64,000 bases of DNA from Solanum dulcamara. Lineage: Eukaryota; Streptophyta; Magnoliopsida; Solanales; Solanaceae. This document shows positions 24,986 through 36,392 of the stretch, piece by piece (the first letter of the stretch is position 1; each line of letters opens with the position of its first letter). The stretch spans positions 39,079,597-39,143,596 of the forward strand of contig NC_077242.1 in assembly GCF_947179165.1 (NCBI RefSeq). The letters are read 5' to 3'. The notes beneath the pieces are model-generated. The model saw only the letters and a list, made by a program, of their open reading frames with translations. It was not told the origin of the DNA and ran no database searches. A program made the position numbers and the translations under genes.

Positions 24986-25315
24986 TTTTAATTCCTTTTT
25001 TAACTCTTTAATTTTCGGTTATTATGTTTTGGGTTGTACAATTGTACTTATTTAAATTTTAACCTAAGATGAAAGGGTTTATAGGCTTTTTAGTTTTTTT
25101 AATATAGATAAATTTTTATTCTAGTTTTTATATTATTTGATGAAGCATATGAATATTTAACTATTTGTAAGGATTAATCACAAATTTTCTAAAGTATTAA
25201 TATTCCACTGTTTAATTATTCATAAGGATTACATAAATTATATAGTGTTAATAGTTAATTATATCATATTCTTATTCTTTTTTAATTTACAAAAAATCCT
25301 TAAATTTTGTTGAAT

Positions 25316-25555
25316 CTGGATACATCGCAAAACGTCATGATACATCACGTAAAGTGATGTATTCGATTGATATATCGCGTCAAGTGATGAATCCGGTCGA
25401 TACATCACATAAAGTGATGTATCCAACGTCCCTATATATCACGTAAAGTGACTTATCCGACATGTACATTGCGTTGAGTGATGTATCTGATCGATATATC
25501 CCGTAAAGTAATGTATCTGTCGTCTCGATACATCACGTAAAATATTGTGTTCGGG
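25316..25555. repeat. Minisatellite of palindromic ~30-bp units
   Basis: About eight imperfect units of 29-34 bp, consensus near GATACATCAC-GTAAA-GTGATGTATC plus a short spacer such as CGATC. Each unit is itself an inverted repeat, so each could fold as a 10-bp hairpin. Units differ by point changes. It lies in intergenic AT-rich DNA with no gene nearby on either side for 500 bp. Confidence 0.85.
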
Positions 25556-26100
25556 AACAAGAGAGAGTAGGAATTTTGTAATTTTTTTAAATGATAGAAA
25601 ATTTTAAAAAATATGGTAAAATAAAATATGTATTTAGGTAATTTTTCCTAATTATTCATGACTTATATTAAGTTATTTGGTTGCTCCATATTGAGGGTAA
25701 TGTACTTTAAAAAATAATCTAAATACAATATATTCACTATATAAAAAAACCAAAAGTAGGATGTATCTAAGGGGGTTTCTCAAATTCACATGAACTCACT
25801 GTTTTCCTATCTAATTATGTATAATAGTATTATAATTTTAAAAAGAAACGTGTGACGTCAAACTCAAAGTATCATACAATGCATGTAAGGTCAGATATTC
25901 AAACCTTGTGTCTATCTTATGTTTTTCTCAAAATAGGATAACATCTCTAATAAGTGGTTCTTAATCCCCATTTGTTTGCACTTAATGAATATCTTAATCT
26001 TAATCATTCATATCTCAATTATTCAGTCCATTTTCGAGGTTTAAATCTAATCATTAAATGCGTTTGTGTTTTCTTATTTTACAATCACTTAATGAGTCTA
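25556..26100. other. Intergenic AT-rich DNA
   Basis: No gene or repeat recognised between the palindromic minisatellite and the truncated RTE copy. Confidence 0.4.
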
Positions 26101-26618
26101 ATGCGACTGGGATGGTTTGGGCACGTGAAGAGGAGAGACACAGATGCCCCAGTGCAGAGGTGTGAGAGGTTGGCCATGGATGATTTCAGAAGAGGTAGGG
26201 GTAGGCCGAAGAAATATTAAGGAGAGGTGATTAGATAGGACATGGCGCAGTTACAACTTATCGAGGACATGACCTTAGATAGGAGGGTATGTAGGACCCA
26301 CATTAGGGTAGAAGGCTAGTTCATAGTATCGTTATTCTTCCTTTTTAGTAAGCGTATTAGCGCTCTATAATTCCTTGTGATCTGATTTCTGTTATTATCT
26401 ATTACTTTATGTACTTTGATTACTCTATTTTATCTAGGTTGCTTTTGTTATTTGCTTTGCCATATCGCTTTGAACTTCTTATCCTTATCTAACTTATTTT
26501 TTGTGATTTTACTGAGCCGAAGGTCTTTCGAAGACAACCGTCCTACTTTGGTAGGAGTTAAGTCTGCGTACACTTTACCCTCCCAGACCCACGTTATGGG
26601 ATTTCACTAGGTTGTTGT
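26101..26618 (+). mobile_element. RTE LINE, short 5'-truncated copy
   Basis: Homologous to the last part of the 6505-8600 element: [29 protein letters not shown], the same 3' UTR and a GTTGTTGTA tail. Contains a stop (TAA) where the longer copy reads W in KKYWGE. Only about 520 bp long. Clear target duplications were not found. Confidence 0.85.
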
Positions 26619-26989
26619 AATAAAGTCTTAATATTAATATCATTAAGATATCTATTTAAGAATTTGTATAAAAATGACCATTCACGGCTACTCGATCTAC
26701 TTTCACTCACCACCCGCAACCACTATTTCAGCCACAACTATCACCACTACCTACCATCCACAACGACCATCCTCATTCCAACCACAACCATTACTATCGC
26801 TAATCACCAAATCACTTGTCATAACCATTATTCGTGATTTCCAATAATCACCACCAACTATTATTACATTCACTAATCAATATGGATAATTACAACCTTA
26901 GTCAATATTATATATCGCTAATCGTCTTCATCATTCACCATCACCATTATCTATTAGTATCATTCCACTACTAATTATGAGTCGCCGCT
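26619..26989. other. CA-rich spacer, no gene
   Basis: Sequence dominated by CCAC, CAAC and ACCAT words on the plus strand (about 26690-26860). No feature recognised. It abuts the 5' LTR of the Athila-like element. Confidence 0.4.
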
Positions 26990-28352
26990 TGATCTTGGGC
27001 GCATTTATAAGCCCATGCACTATGTTTGGCCATTGTTGTGTGGCATTCTGAGAAGTTATTGAAGCCAAATGACGTATTTTGGATGGAATATCAAGCAAGT
27101 CTGCAATAAGGTATGAGTTCCAACATATGCAGGAAGTTTGCAAAACAAAAGGCAGGAAAAATGGTCCTGGCGCTATAGTGGCGCGATGCGCCACTACAGC
27201 GTCAAACCTGCACAGATTCTAGTGGAGCGACGTGCCAGGATGCAAACTACTGAGGTATGTTTTAGGCGTGATAGTGGTGTGATGCCTCACTGCAGCGCCA
27301 AGCGAAATTCTTCAGAAATTCTCTAGGCGCGATAGTGGCGCGATGCCCCACTGCAGCGCCAAGTGAAATTCTTCAGAAATTCTCTGGGCGCGATAGTGGC
27401 GTGATGCCCCACTGCAACGTTCTGCCCTTCAATAATTGAAAGAAAAGAGCACTTTAAATAGTTTCTTGTGCTAGGGCAACAGGGGCAGACGTTTTTTGGA
27501 GGCGGAAAAAGAAAAGAAGAAAGAAGAAGAGAAGCACAAAAACATCTTAGGTTCCTTTCTTCCTTTATTGTATTTTAATGTGTATGGAATTGATTCCTTA
27601 GTGTTGTTATTTACATATGAGTAGCTAAACACCCAAATTCTGGGGCTATAGCTACGAAACATGGTTTAATAGCATTTAAACTTGGTGGAAGATGGGTTGT
27701 TGATTCTAATTACTCTTTCAGTCTTGTGGTTATGATTTTGATGTTTGGCCAGCATTAAGATATATGTGTTGTTTATCTTGAAATCGGAAGAGGACAGGTA
27801 GATAGAACAAAGAATGGAAGGAATGTGTTCATACTAATATATGTTAGCGTGATTAGTAGATAGGATGTTTGTGACACATACCTATTTACCACATTTGGTT
27901 ATGATAAAGGATGATAGTTAAATGCATTTTTATTGTTTCATACCTATCACCTCTCAACGATGTAGTTAGGTTGGCAATGAAAATAGGCAATTATAGGTCG
28001 GAAAACCATAATTGGATTATTAACCTTTTTTATCAGTAATTAAATAGCCCATTGGAAACTAAGATTGGATAATAGTAAACTTGATTTCACGTTATGCTAT
28101 AGCCCTGGAATCTCTTAAAGCCTGATTAATATACATAACTATTGCATTGTCTTCACTTCGAAGAAGTTTTTATACTTTTAAAAATCAGTAACAAACAATC
28201 TTAAACTCATTGCATAACTATAATTAGTGTAGGCATTTGAAAGAAACTGTTTGCCTTATCAAGGTCCCTGTGGGTTCGATATCTGGCTTGAAAGAGCCGT
28301 TTTACTACTTGAGAGACTACGTACACTTGCGTGTGCAATTGTAGCCACAACA
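26990..28352 (+). repeat. 5' LTR of Athila-like element
   Basis: Begins TGATCTTGGGCGC, matches the 3' copy from 36393, and ends in CA just before the primer site. From 27170 it carries a GC-rich hairpin block: AGTGGCGC-GAT-GCGCCACT (27177-27195) inside an outer GGCGCT/AGCG pair, then three 61-bp units starting at 27265, 27326 and 27387, each with a similar imperfect hairpin. A TTTAAATAG box near 27451 could be the core promoter. Confidence 0.85.
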
Positions 28353-28358
28353 AGTTTT

Positions 28359-28376
28359 TGGCGCCGTTGCCGGAAC
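28359..28376 (+). other. Primer binding site, tRNA-Asp type
   Basis: TGGCGCCGTTGCCGGAAC is complementary to the 3' end of plant tRNA-Asp apart from its last bases. It starts 6 nt after the LTR end, as expected for minus-strand priming of an Athila-type element. Confidence 0.85.
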
Positions 28377-28444
28377 CTTAGAAATTAGGCAAATTGACTT
28401 TCTATATTGATTATGCTAGCGTTAACAACTTGGTTTTAGCTGTG

Positions 28445-30028
28445 AATTTTCGCAGGTAACTTAAACATTACACTAGATAGAGACAAAGAGCTTGTAGATC
28501 CGTTATCCGAGCCTGAACGATTCTTTCAGCGGAAAAAGCGAACAGCGGCTTCGCAAAACTTAATACATAAACTAAATCTGGCGAAAAATCATGATTTAGA
28601 AGGAGAGGTCTTGCCAGAGGAGCTCCCTGCAGCCATGGCAGCCAGGATAGTACGTGATGTGGCAGTCTCACTCACTGCAAATGTCACCTCCAGCATTCAG
28701 AAACCGCCATCTGGAGGGAGATTTAAATTAAAACAGAACATGGTGCAATTGTTGCACTCTAATGGACAGTTCACGGGATTACCTCATAAAGATCCTCAAG
28801 TTCACATCCAAAATTTTTGGAGATCAGCGACACTTACACGCCAATTGGGGTATCTCCTGATTATGTGAGACTAACATTGTTTCCTTTTTCTTTAATAGGA
28901 GAAGCCAAGAGGTGGTTGAAGTCGAAACCACCAAATTCAATCACTTCATGAAATGATTTGGCCCGCAAGTTTCTTATAAGGTTTTTCCCTTCGGGGAAGA
29001 CGGCTAAGTTGAGGGCTGAAATTTTGAGCTTCAAGCAAAAGTTAGGAGAAAATTTGTACCAATCGTGGGACAGATTTAAATCATTACTCATTAGTTGCCC
29101 TCATCATTATCAAGCTAACGAAGTGTTGGTCCATACCTTCATAGAAGGGTTGGAACCCAACACCAAAATTCTTCTTGATTCAGCTGCAGGTGGGCAAGCC
29201 TTGGAGAAAACATATGATGAGTTATACACATTGTTAAATCGCATATCCCAAGGAAATCCGGAGTGGAACGGAGAAAATGCTAGATCTGTCACCCAAAAAC
29301 AAGTAGGCATGTTAGAGGTTGATGCAGTAACTGCATTAACAGCACAAATTACAGCAATTCAAAATATGATAACAACACATTTCAACACGCTAGTAAAAGG
29401 ATAGCAGCAGGCTTCAGTGAGCATGGTTCAACAACAACATATGTGGTGCGAAGTATGTGGAAGCAGTGAGCATGTGGTCGAATATTGTGGAGCAAATCCA
29501 GAATCAATAAATTTTGTAGGTAATGCACCTAAGGGTGTTGGTATCCAAAACTATGGAAATACTTACAACCCAAATTGGAGAAACCATCCTAACTTCTCAT
29601 GGGGTGGAAATCAACAAAATCATCATCAAGGGCAAACTCAATACAGACCACAAGGAGGTGGACACCAATACAATAATCCTAGTCAAGGATGCAATGCTCA
29701 AAGTCAAGGTGATCAAGGATCAAGAAAATCGGGAAGCATGAGTGTTGAGGACATGTTAAAACAAATCATCACAAACCAAGCCAAGCTAGCTTCCGATGTC
29801 CGACAAAATCAACTGGCTACCCAAAATTTAGAGAAACAGCTTGGGCAATTGGCAAGTGCACATAGTTCTCGCCAACAAGGGGGCTTACTAGGTAACACTG
29901 ATCCCAATCCCAAACAGGTGAATGTTGTGAGTACTCGCAGTGGTCGCCCACTTACTAAATTGGCTCCTAAAGTACAATCGGCAGAGGAAAAAGGCAAAGA
30001 TTTGTATTCTTGGTACTTAAGCCTTTGA
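28445..30028 (+). pseudogene. gag of Athila-like element, broken
   Basis: Capsid-type protein. The first frame (to 28867) reads DPLSEPERFF, LPEELPAAMAARIVRD, GLPHKDPQVHIQNF. A missing base in the T run near 28817 moves it to another frame: YVRLTLFPFSLIGEAKRWL, FLIRFFPSGKTAKLRAEILS and WDRFKSLLISCPHH, the core of the retrotransposon gag domain. TGA at 28949-28951 and TAG at 29402-29404 interrupt it. A single CCHC zinc knuckle follows (CEVCGSSEHVVEYC, C-x2-C-x4-H-x4-C), then a Q/N-rich linker and VVSTRSGRPL, which normally precedes protease. Confidence 0.85.
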
Positions 30029-30670
30029 ATATTAGTATTGGTATTTTGAAACTCTCTAAGATTTGTATTTGATACTTGATATACTTGTTCACTTGGACTT
30101 AATGCTACCTTATTGAACCGCTTATAATGAAAAGGGAAATTTAGAATTTTTAATGGCTCTAAGTCCAAAGGTTATACACCACTAAGCTTTATGCTTAGCG
30201 ATAGTTGTTTCCTATCGTAGGTGATATGCAAGGCGGGATATGAAGATGGTCATGTGGAGTAGACTTTTTGGGAGCTCTTTTGAAGATCACATATGCATAT
30301 ACATCTAGTTTTTGTATATTATTTTGGGGACTTGTACATGATACATGTGTGGCACTTATTTATGAAATATTGAAGGCTTGTAACTTAAACCAAGTGACAA
30401 ATTTTGTTATTTTAGAGTGTGCTTTTAACTCAAGTAATGCAATATACTAGGTCATATTTTGACTTGTCATTTTACACGAAGGAATATAATATTTTTGTGA
30501 TAATTACTTATTTGAAGTTTTGTGTATTTTATGGACCTGCAGTATTGTTGAATTGGAAATCATTTTTTTAAATAAAACTCATATATCTTATTTCAATAAG
30601 TTTTTTTTTAGGGTAAAATAATAGAAATAATTAGTTTTTGTTTCGTAAGTGGTATTCTCCTAAAAGGGGA
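30006..30670. other. AT-rich replacement of the gag-pol junction and protease
   Basis: Between the end of gag (EEKGKDL) and the start of RT (LKRHKKAIGWQMADLHGISP) protease motifs are absent. In their place are about 660 bp of AT-rich non-coding DNA with words such as CCTATCGTAGGTGATATGC and GAAGATGGTCATGTGGAG that look LTR-derived. Source not identified. Confidence 0.5.
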
Positions 30671-30671
30671 T

Positions 30672-33136
30672 GCTACACTGAAGAGGCACAAAAAGGCCAT
30701 TGGGTGGCAAATGGCTGATCTTCATGGCATCAGCCCTGCTTTATGCATGAACAGAATTTTCATGGAAGAAGGACATAAGGCTAGTGCACAACCACAACGC
30801 CGGTTGAACCCCATCATGAAAGAGGTTGTGAAAAAAGAGATAATTAAGTGGCTAGATGCAGGCATAATATACCCAATTTCTGACAGTAAGTGGGTAAGCC
30901 CAGTTTAGTGTGTACCAAAGAAAGGGGGAATGACTGTGATAACCAATGAAAAAAACGAGTTAATACCTACAAGAACAGTGACTGGGTGGCGCATATGCAT
31001 GGACTACAGAAAGTTGAATGATGCAACAAGAAAAGATCACTACCCTGTACCGTTCATTGACCAAATGCTTGATAGGTTAGCAGGCCAATAATATTACTGT
31101 TTCTTAGACGGATATTCAGGTTACAATCAAATCACCATTGCACCAGAGGATAAAGAAAAGACAACATTCACATGCCCTTACGGGACTTACGCATTCAAGC
31201 GTATGCCATTTGGCCTTTGCAATGCTCCTGCCACTTTTCAGAGGTGTATGATTGCAATATTTCATGATATGGTGGAAGAGTTTGTAGAGGTTTTCATGGA
31301 TGACTTTTTAGTTTTCGGAGAGTCTTTTGATCTTTGCTTGAAAAATCTAGAGAAAGTACTTGCAAGATGTGAAGAAACAAACCTTGTCTTAAACTGGGAG
31401 AAGTGTCATTTCTTGGTAAAAGAGGGTATTGTGTTGGGACATAAAGTGTCAAAAGATGGGTTGAAAGTGGACAAAACAAAAATTGAAGTGATTGAGAAAC
31501 TTCCGCCACCAATCTCAGTAAAAGGAGTTCGTAGTTTTTTAGGCCATGCCGGATTCTACCGGCGTTTCATCAAAGATTTTTCAAAGATAGCCAAACTAAT
31601 GTGTGGGTTGCTCGAAAAAGAGGTAAAATTTGTTTTTGATGATGAATGTTTGCAGGCATTTGAACTCTTGAAGAAAAAGCTGATTGAAGCCCCTATCTTA
31701 CTAGCTCCTAACTGGGAGTTACCTTTTGTGCTGATGTGTGACGCAAGCGACACAGCAGTGGGTGCTGTTCTGGGACAAAAGAAGGAGAAAATTTTTCATT
31801 CCATTTGTTATGCAAGCAAAACTCTTGACTCTGCTCAGGCCAATTACACGGTCACGGAGAAGGAAATGCTGGCGTTAGTCTATGCGTTTGATAAATTCCG
31901 CTCTTACTTGGTAGGTACAAAAGTGATTGTTTTTACTGACCATGCAGCTCTTAGGTACCTATTCAACAAGAAGGATGTCAAGCCAAGGCTCATTAGATGG
32001 ATTCTGTTGTTACAAGAATTCGATATTGAAATCAAAGATAGGAGGGGATGCGAAAATCAAATAGCAGACCATCTATCAAGATTAGAGGGTTCGCCCCATG
32101 TGGCTGAGCAGGAGCCGATAAAAGAGGAATTTCCGGATGAGCAACTACTGGAAATAGAGGTACAGAATCTCCCATGGTACGCAGATATTGTGAACTACCT
32201 TGTTAGTGGAGTGTTCCCTCCTGATGCTACCTCACAACAAAAGAAGAAGCTCATGCATGATGCTCGCCTCTACATATGGGATGAGCCTTATTTATTCAAG
32301 TGAGGTGTTGAATGGTGAGGAGATGTGGGCCAGAAGCAGAGGTACACCAAGTATTGGTTACATGCCACTCATCACCATATGGCGGCCATTATGGAGGAGA
32401 GCGTACTGCACATAAGGTACTTTAATTGGGTTTTTTTGGCCTACGTTGTTTAATAACGCTGCAGGTTATATGAAGAACTGTGACCAATGTCAAAGAACGG
32501 GCACCATATCACGAAGACATAAAATGCCTTTGAACAACATTCTAGAGGTTGAAATCTTCGATGTACGGGGAATGGACTTCATGGGTCCTTTTCTGCCCTC
32601 ATGTGGAAATCAATATCTTAGATGAAGCTTTTGGGGCATACCGAACAGCATACAAAACACCCATTGGAACCTCCCCATACCAAATGGTATTTGGTAAAGC
32701 GTGTCACCTACCAGTGGAGTTAGAACATCAAGCTTACTAGGCAATCAAGAAGCTTAATTTGAATCCAGAGCTAGCAGGCCGGAAGAGGTTGAATCAATTG
32801 CACGAGTTGGAAGAGTTTAGGCTCCATGCTTATGAAGATGCCAAGCTCTACAAGGAGAAAACAAAGCGATGGCATGACAAGCACATCATCATTCGCACTT
32901 TCGAACCTGGGCAAAAGGTACTCCTCTTCAATTCTAGACTCAAGCTCTTCCCTGGAAAATTGCGATCAGAATGGAGTGGACCTTTTGAGGTAGTGCGTAC
33001 AACGTCACATGGAGCTGTGGAATTGTGGAATACAATGAAAACATCTACATTCTTGGTAAATGGACAAAGAGTAAAAAATTACTTTGGTGAAGATGTTAAT
33101 CGGGAAGAGGAAGCCATCGAACTGGAAAATAAGTGA
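30672..33136 (+). pseudogene. pol of Athila-like element (RT, RNase H, integrase remnant)
   Basis: Reverse transcriptase: QRRLNPIMKEVVKKEIIKWL, CMDYRKLNDATRKDHYPVPF, CFLDGYSGYNQI, RMPFGLCNAPATFQRCM and the catalytic FMDDF. RNase H: CDASDTAVGAVLGQ, TEKEMLALVYAF, VFTDHAALRYL, ADHLSRLEG. Stops TAG 30906-30908 and TAA 31089-31091 lie in the RT, and TGA 32301-32303 ends the long frame. The integrase zinc finger is scattered over frames (about 32350-32510, with CDQCQRTG). [15 protein letters not shown] is joined directly to [20 protein letters not shown] near 32625, so the core with the second D and the E of the DDE triad is deleted. The C-terminus ([40 protein letters not shown]) is intact to TGA 33134-33136. 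Confidence 0.9.
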
Positions 33137-33440
33137 GGCAATAGCTGGGTCGTGCCACCACCGAAAATAAGGCGCTGCACGGGAGGCAACCCGTGATGTG
33201 TATCGTAACTTAGGACTTATAGTTTGTAATTTTATTTTTCTTTAAAAATAGAGTTTGATGTTGCGATTATATGTATATATATATATATATATTGCGTCGA
33301 GCAACGACCAAAAATAAGGCACTAGGTGGGAGGCAACCCACCCAGTTGTTTATATAATTGTGAAAATTTCATGTGCAGAACAACAGGTAGCAGTGTAGAA
33401 CAAGCTGGAGTTTGGAGAAGCATAGGCAGAAAAACAGCTC
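33137..33440 (+). promoter_or_regulatory. Paired AGGCAA-loop hairpins after pol
   Basis: Two hairpins 147 bp apart. The first is CACGGG-AGGCAA-CCCGTG (33178-33195), 42 nt past the pol stop. The second is GGTGGG-AGGCAA-CCCACC (33325-33342). Both follow an AAAATAAGGC-CT word. The loop is invariant while the stem differs with pairing kept. A GGGAGGCAACCC word in this position is, from memory, usual in Athila-type elements. Its role is unknown to me. A short TA run lies near 33275-33293. Confidence 0.75.
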
Positions 33441-34063
33441 TTGGCGCTACAATGGCGCGATGCGCCACTGCAGCTCCAAAATCTGCATAGATTCTAGTGG
33501 CGCGATGCGCTAGAAGGCAAACTACTGAGGCATGTTTTGGGCGATATAGTAGCGCGAGGTGCCACTGCAGCGCCATAACAAAATTCTTCAGAAATTCATT
33601 GTTGAGCTACACTGGCGCGACGCCCCATTGTAGCGCCATAACAAAATTATGAAAAATTAGTGTGGAGCTACACTGGCGCGATGCACCACTACAGCTCCAC
33701 TAGCAGGGTCGGGCCAAAAGCCTAAATATGAGGTTTAAAACAGACCAAAACCCCCAAAACCCTCCATTACCTCAATTGCCTCCATTATCTCCATTTTTCT
33801 CCTCCACTAGCCAACCCTAAAACTCCCACAACCCTTCCCTTTCAACTTCCCATCTAATTTCTAAAACTCCCAAAACTTTTCCCCTTCAACTTCCACTCTA
33901 ATTTCTACTATAAATCACCTTCCTCCACACATATATTATCCCACAAAACATTTACCTCACCAAACCATCACTAAATCTTCTTTCTCTTCTTTTTGAACTT
34001 TTCCAAACAACCACATTACCAAGAATCTGATTTCTTTCTTCCAAATTACCCTTCTCATCTCTA
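33441..34063 (+). promoter_or_regulatory. U3-like hairpin array, TATA box and leader before the env-position ORF
   Basis: 33440-33710 aligns with the hairpin block of this element's LTRs (GGCGCGATGCGCCACTGCAG, ATTCTAGTGGCGCGATGCGC, AACTACTGAGGCATGTTTTG, AAATTCTTCAGAAATTC), though diverged. It is followed by a C-rich pyrimidine leader, TATAAAT at 33909-33915 and a start codon at 34064 in a clean context. Read together it looks like an internal promoter for the downstream ORF. The promoter role is inference. The homology is seen. Confidence 0.65.
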
Positions 34064-35284
34064 ATGGCATCCAAACGAAAACAAGTGGCCCAAGGAGTTG
34101 GCAGCAAGAGGGCCCAAAAAACTGGGACTTCTTTAACCACTGGACAAACAAGCTCAGGGATACCACCGCATCGATTTGGTAGGCAAGCAGTGGAGCAGTA
34201 TGGACTAGATTGGTTTGACTCCCAGAAAGAAGCTAAATACATGGGAGATGAATATGTGAATGAAGGAAAGCTACAGACGGAGTTTCCCCAAATTCACGAG
34301 ATGGTCTACAATCTGGGTCTTCAATTCATTTTTGAAGACCAAGGTGAGTGCAATTTAACTCTTGTCCGTGAATTTTATGCAAATTAGAACACTGATCAGT
34401 CAAGTACCAATAAGGTAGAGGTTCGGGGTAAAGTTATCCATTTTTCAACTAGAAGTTTGAATAAGTTTTTGGGGATACCACATTGTGATTTTAATGAATT
34501 TATAGATATGAAAGAACAACCACCATACCGAGATATTCGTCATACTCTTTGTGGTACTAACTCCGTTGTACGATGGGAGAGGGCAAAAGACACCGGTAGG
34601 CACAGTACGCTGCATTATTCACATTTGAATAGTAAAGCCAAGGTGTGATTGAAAATCATGTGCAGTGTCTTGTTGCCATGTAAGCATGTGTCAGAAGTGA
34701 CTAGGGAAAGGGTTGTCCTAGTTTACTGTTTGATGAAGGGGTTACAGGTAAATGCAGGGTTGGTGATCCATCGCAATATGCTTAAATTCAAAAATAATAA
34801 GAGGTGGCGTTTCTGTTATGGAAGCATAATAACCCGAATGTTGAGGGCTTAAGGAGTTGAGGAAGAAAGTCACGATCTAAGTGCACCAAGGGTGCCGCAT
34901 TTGATTTGTAAGGTGGTTGACGTGACCAAAACAAGGAGTCATGACGCAGCATAGGGACAAATGTTATCGGCTGTAGAACGATAAGCTCGCGACGAAAGTT
35001 GGATGGGTCGCATGTTTGGAATGGCAAAATTACAATTGCGTATTGGTGGTCGTACGGCAATGGACGACGAGATGATAGAATTGGCAGAGCGTTATCCTAT
35101 TATGAATAGTGCTATGCATATGTGCAGGGTAGGGATAGCTTTTCAAGACCCTTTGGATGATGATGAACCCACCATGGAAGAGGTGGGAGAAGACGAGGAA
35201 GATGAAGAACTAGAGGATACGGCTACCACTGCTCTTATAGTGGTAGATAACACAGCCACCATAACTGGAGGAGATGATGACTGA
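34064..35284 (+). pseudogene. Env-position ORF of Athila-like element (plant transposon protein type)
   Basis: Single frame of about 406 codons starting MASKRKQVAQGVGSKRAQKT. Stops include TAG 34385-34387, TGA 34646-34648 and TAA 34850-34852, with more between 34853 and 35002, but no frameshift is needed. Recognisable words are RFGRQAVEQYGLDWF, IPHCDFNEFIDMKEQPPYRD and WMGRMFGMAKLQLRIGG. The C-terminus is an acidic tail (35150-35280, DDDEPTMEEVGEDEEDEELE). It resembles the conserved protein found after pol in Athila elements, annotated in plants as a putative plant transposon protein. I see no signal peptide or transmembrane segment, so nothing shows it is an envelope. Function unknown. Confidence 0.65.
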
Positions 35285-36379
35285 GCTATGCAGGGAGTTC
35301 TTTCTTTCACTCTTAAAACTATGCATTGTTATAAAGCACTGGGGACAGTGCTTTGTTTAAGTGTGGGGTGAGAGTTGGAATTGATCATTGTACCTTTGTA
35401 GAAACTTTATTTTAGTGCATTTTTCATTTTGGGTTTCTTGGTAGTTGTTTTCGGTTCTTTAGCCAAGGATAGTCCCTTTTGAACCGTACAAAAAAAATGT
35501 GTTTTAGTCTGTTGGTATGAAAAATGTCTGACTAGGCTATGCATGTGAGGGAAGGCATGTTATGAAATAAAATGACTAGTTTAAGACACTTAAATTCTTG
35601 TATTTGATTCAGGTGATGCATGCTTAATTTTAATTCATATGATTGTGTAGTTGGCATTTAATAGTTATCATCCTTCAATTGTACATGTGCTATATGTGAG
35701 TGAGGATTGTATGTATTCAGTGCAGACAAATCGAGAGCTAGAACTTGCCCGGGGTGTATGCGAAACAAAATAAAGATTGTATAGTTTAGGAAAAAAACTG
35801 GGCATTTCTTAGATAGCCTTGGTTATTTTCCCTTGCTTTATACTAAACCCAAGCTTTCAATACTCTCTTATCCCTATTGAGCCTCACTTTGCAGTTTAAT
35901 CAATCCGACCCACAAAAAAAATGGGTGATGTATCCGTCCCACCATTTTAAATCACAACCTATCAAGACCTATGCAATCCTAAAACTATTGCATTCTTGTA
36001 TTAGTAGAGCAAAACACGAAGGGCAAGCCTATGGAAATCCTTGTGTCGCACATGAAATTGTTTGAGAGACTGAGTGATTTTTTTTTTTTGCAATATACAC
36101 AGAAAGCTACTCTAGTACTTGGGGGTATTTCGATGTAGTGAGATGCACATGTTAAATTGTAAGGATTTGATAATCTATAGAATGTCCAATTAAATGATGC
36201 ATATGGGTTTGCTGTGTTATAGAGTAAATTCTTGAGTTTAAGAGGTGTTGAACTAGTTAGATGATTAAACATATGTAGCTAGGTGCTCAAGGTATATCTG
36301 AGACAAATTGCCTTAGGTTCATGCTAGGATCAACGTCTACGCTCAATTCAGGTGTTTATTTGAGGACGAACAAAAGTCT
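35285..36379. other. 3' untranslated region of Athila-like element
   Basis: Non-coding sequence between the env-position ORF and the polypurine tract. Nothing else recognised. Confidence 0.5.
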
Positions 36380-36392
36380 AAGTGGAGGGTGG
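36380..36392 (+). other. Polypurine tract
   Basis: AAGTGGAGGGTGG directly precedes the TGATCTTGGG start of the 3' LTR, as expected for the plus-strand primer. Confidence 0.85.

Noticed and set aside
27265..27450. Regular 61-bp repeats that might suggest a CRISPR array
   Set aside because: Units are contiguous without unique spacers, lie within an LTR, recur in the 3' LTR, and the genome is a plant.
34064..35284. Retroviral envelope gene
   Set aside because: Position is that of env, but there is no signal peptide, membrane segment or fusion-like region. Kept as an ORF of unknown function.
35877..36272. Short frames in the Athila-like 3' UTR
   Set aside because: No conserved motif. They lie between the env-position ORF and the polypurine tract.
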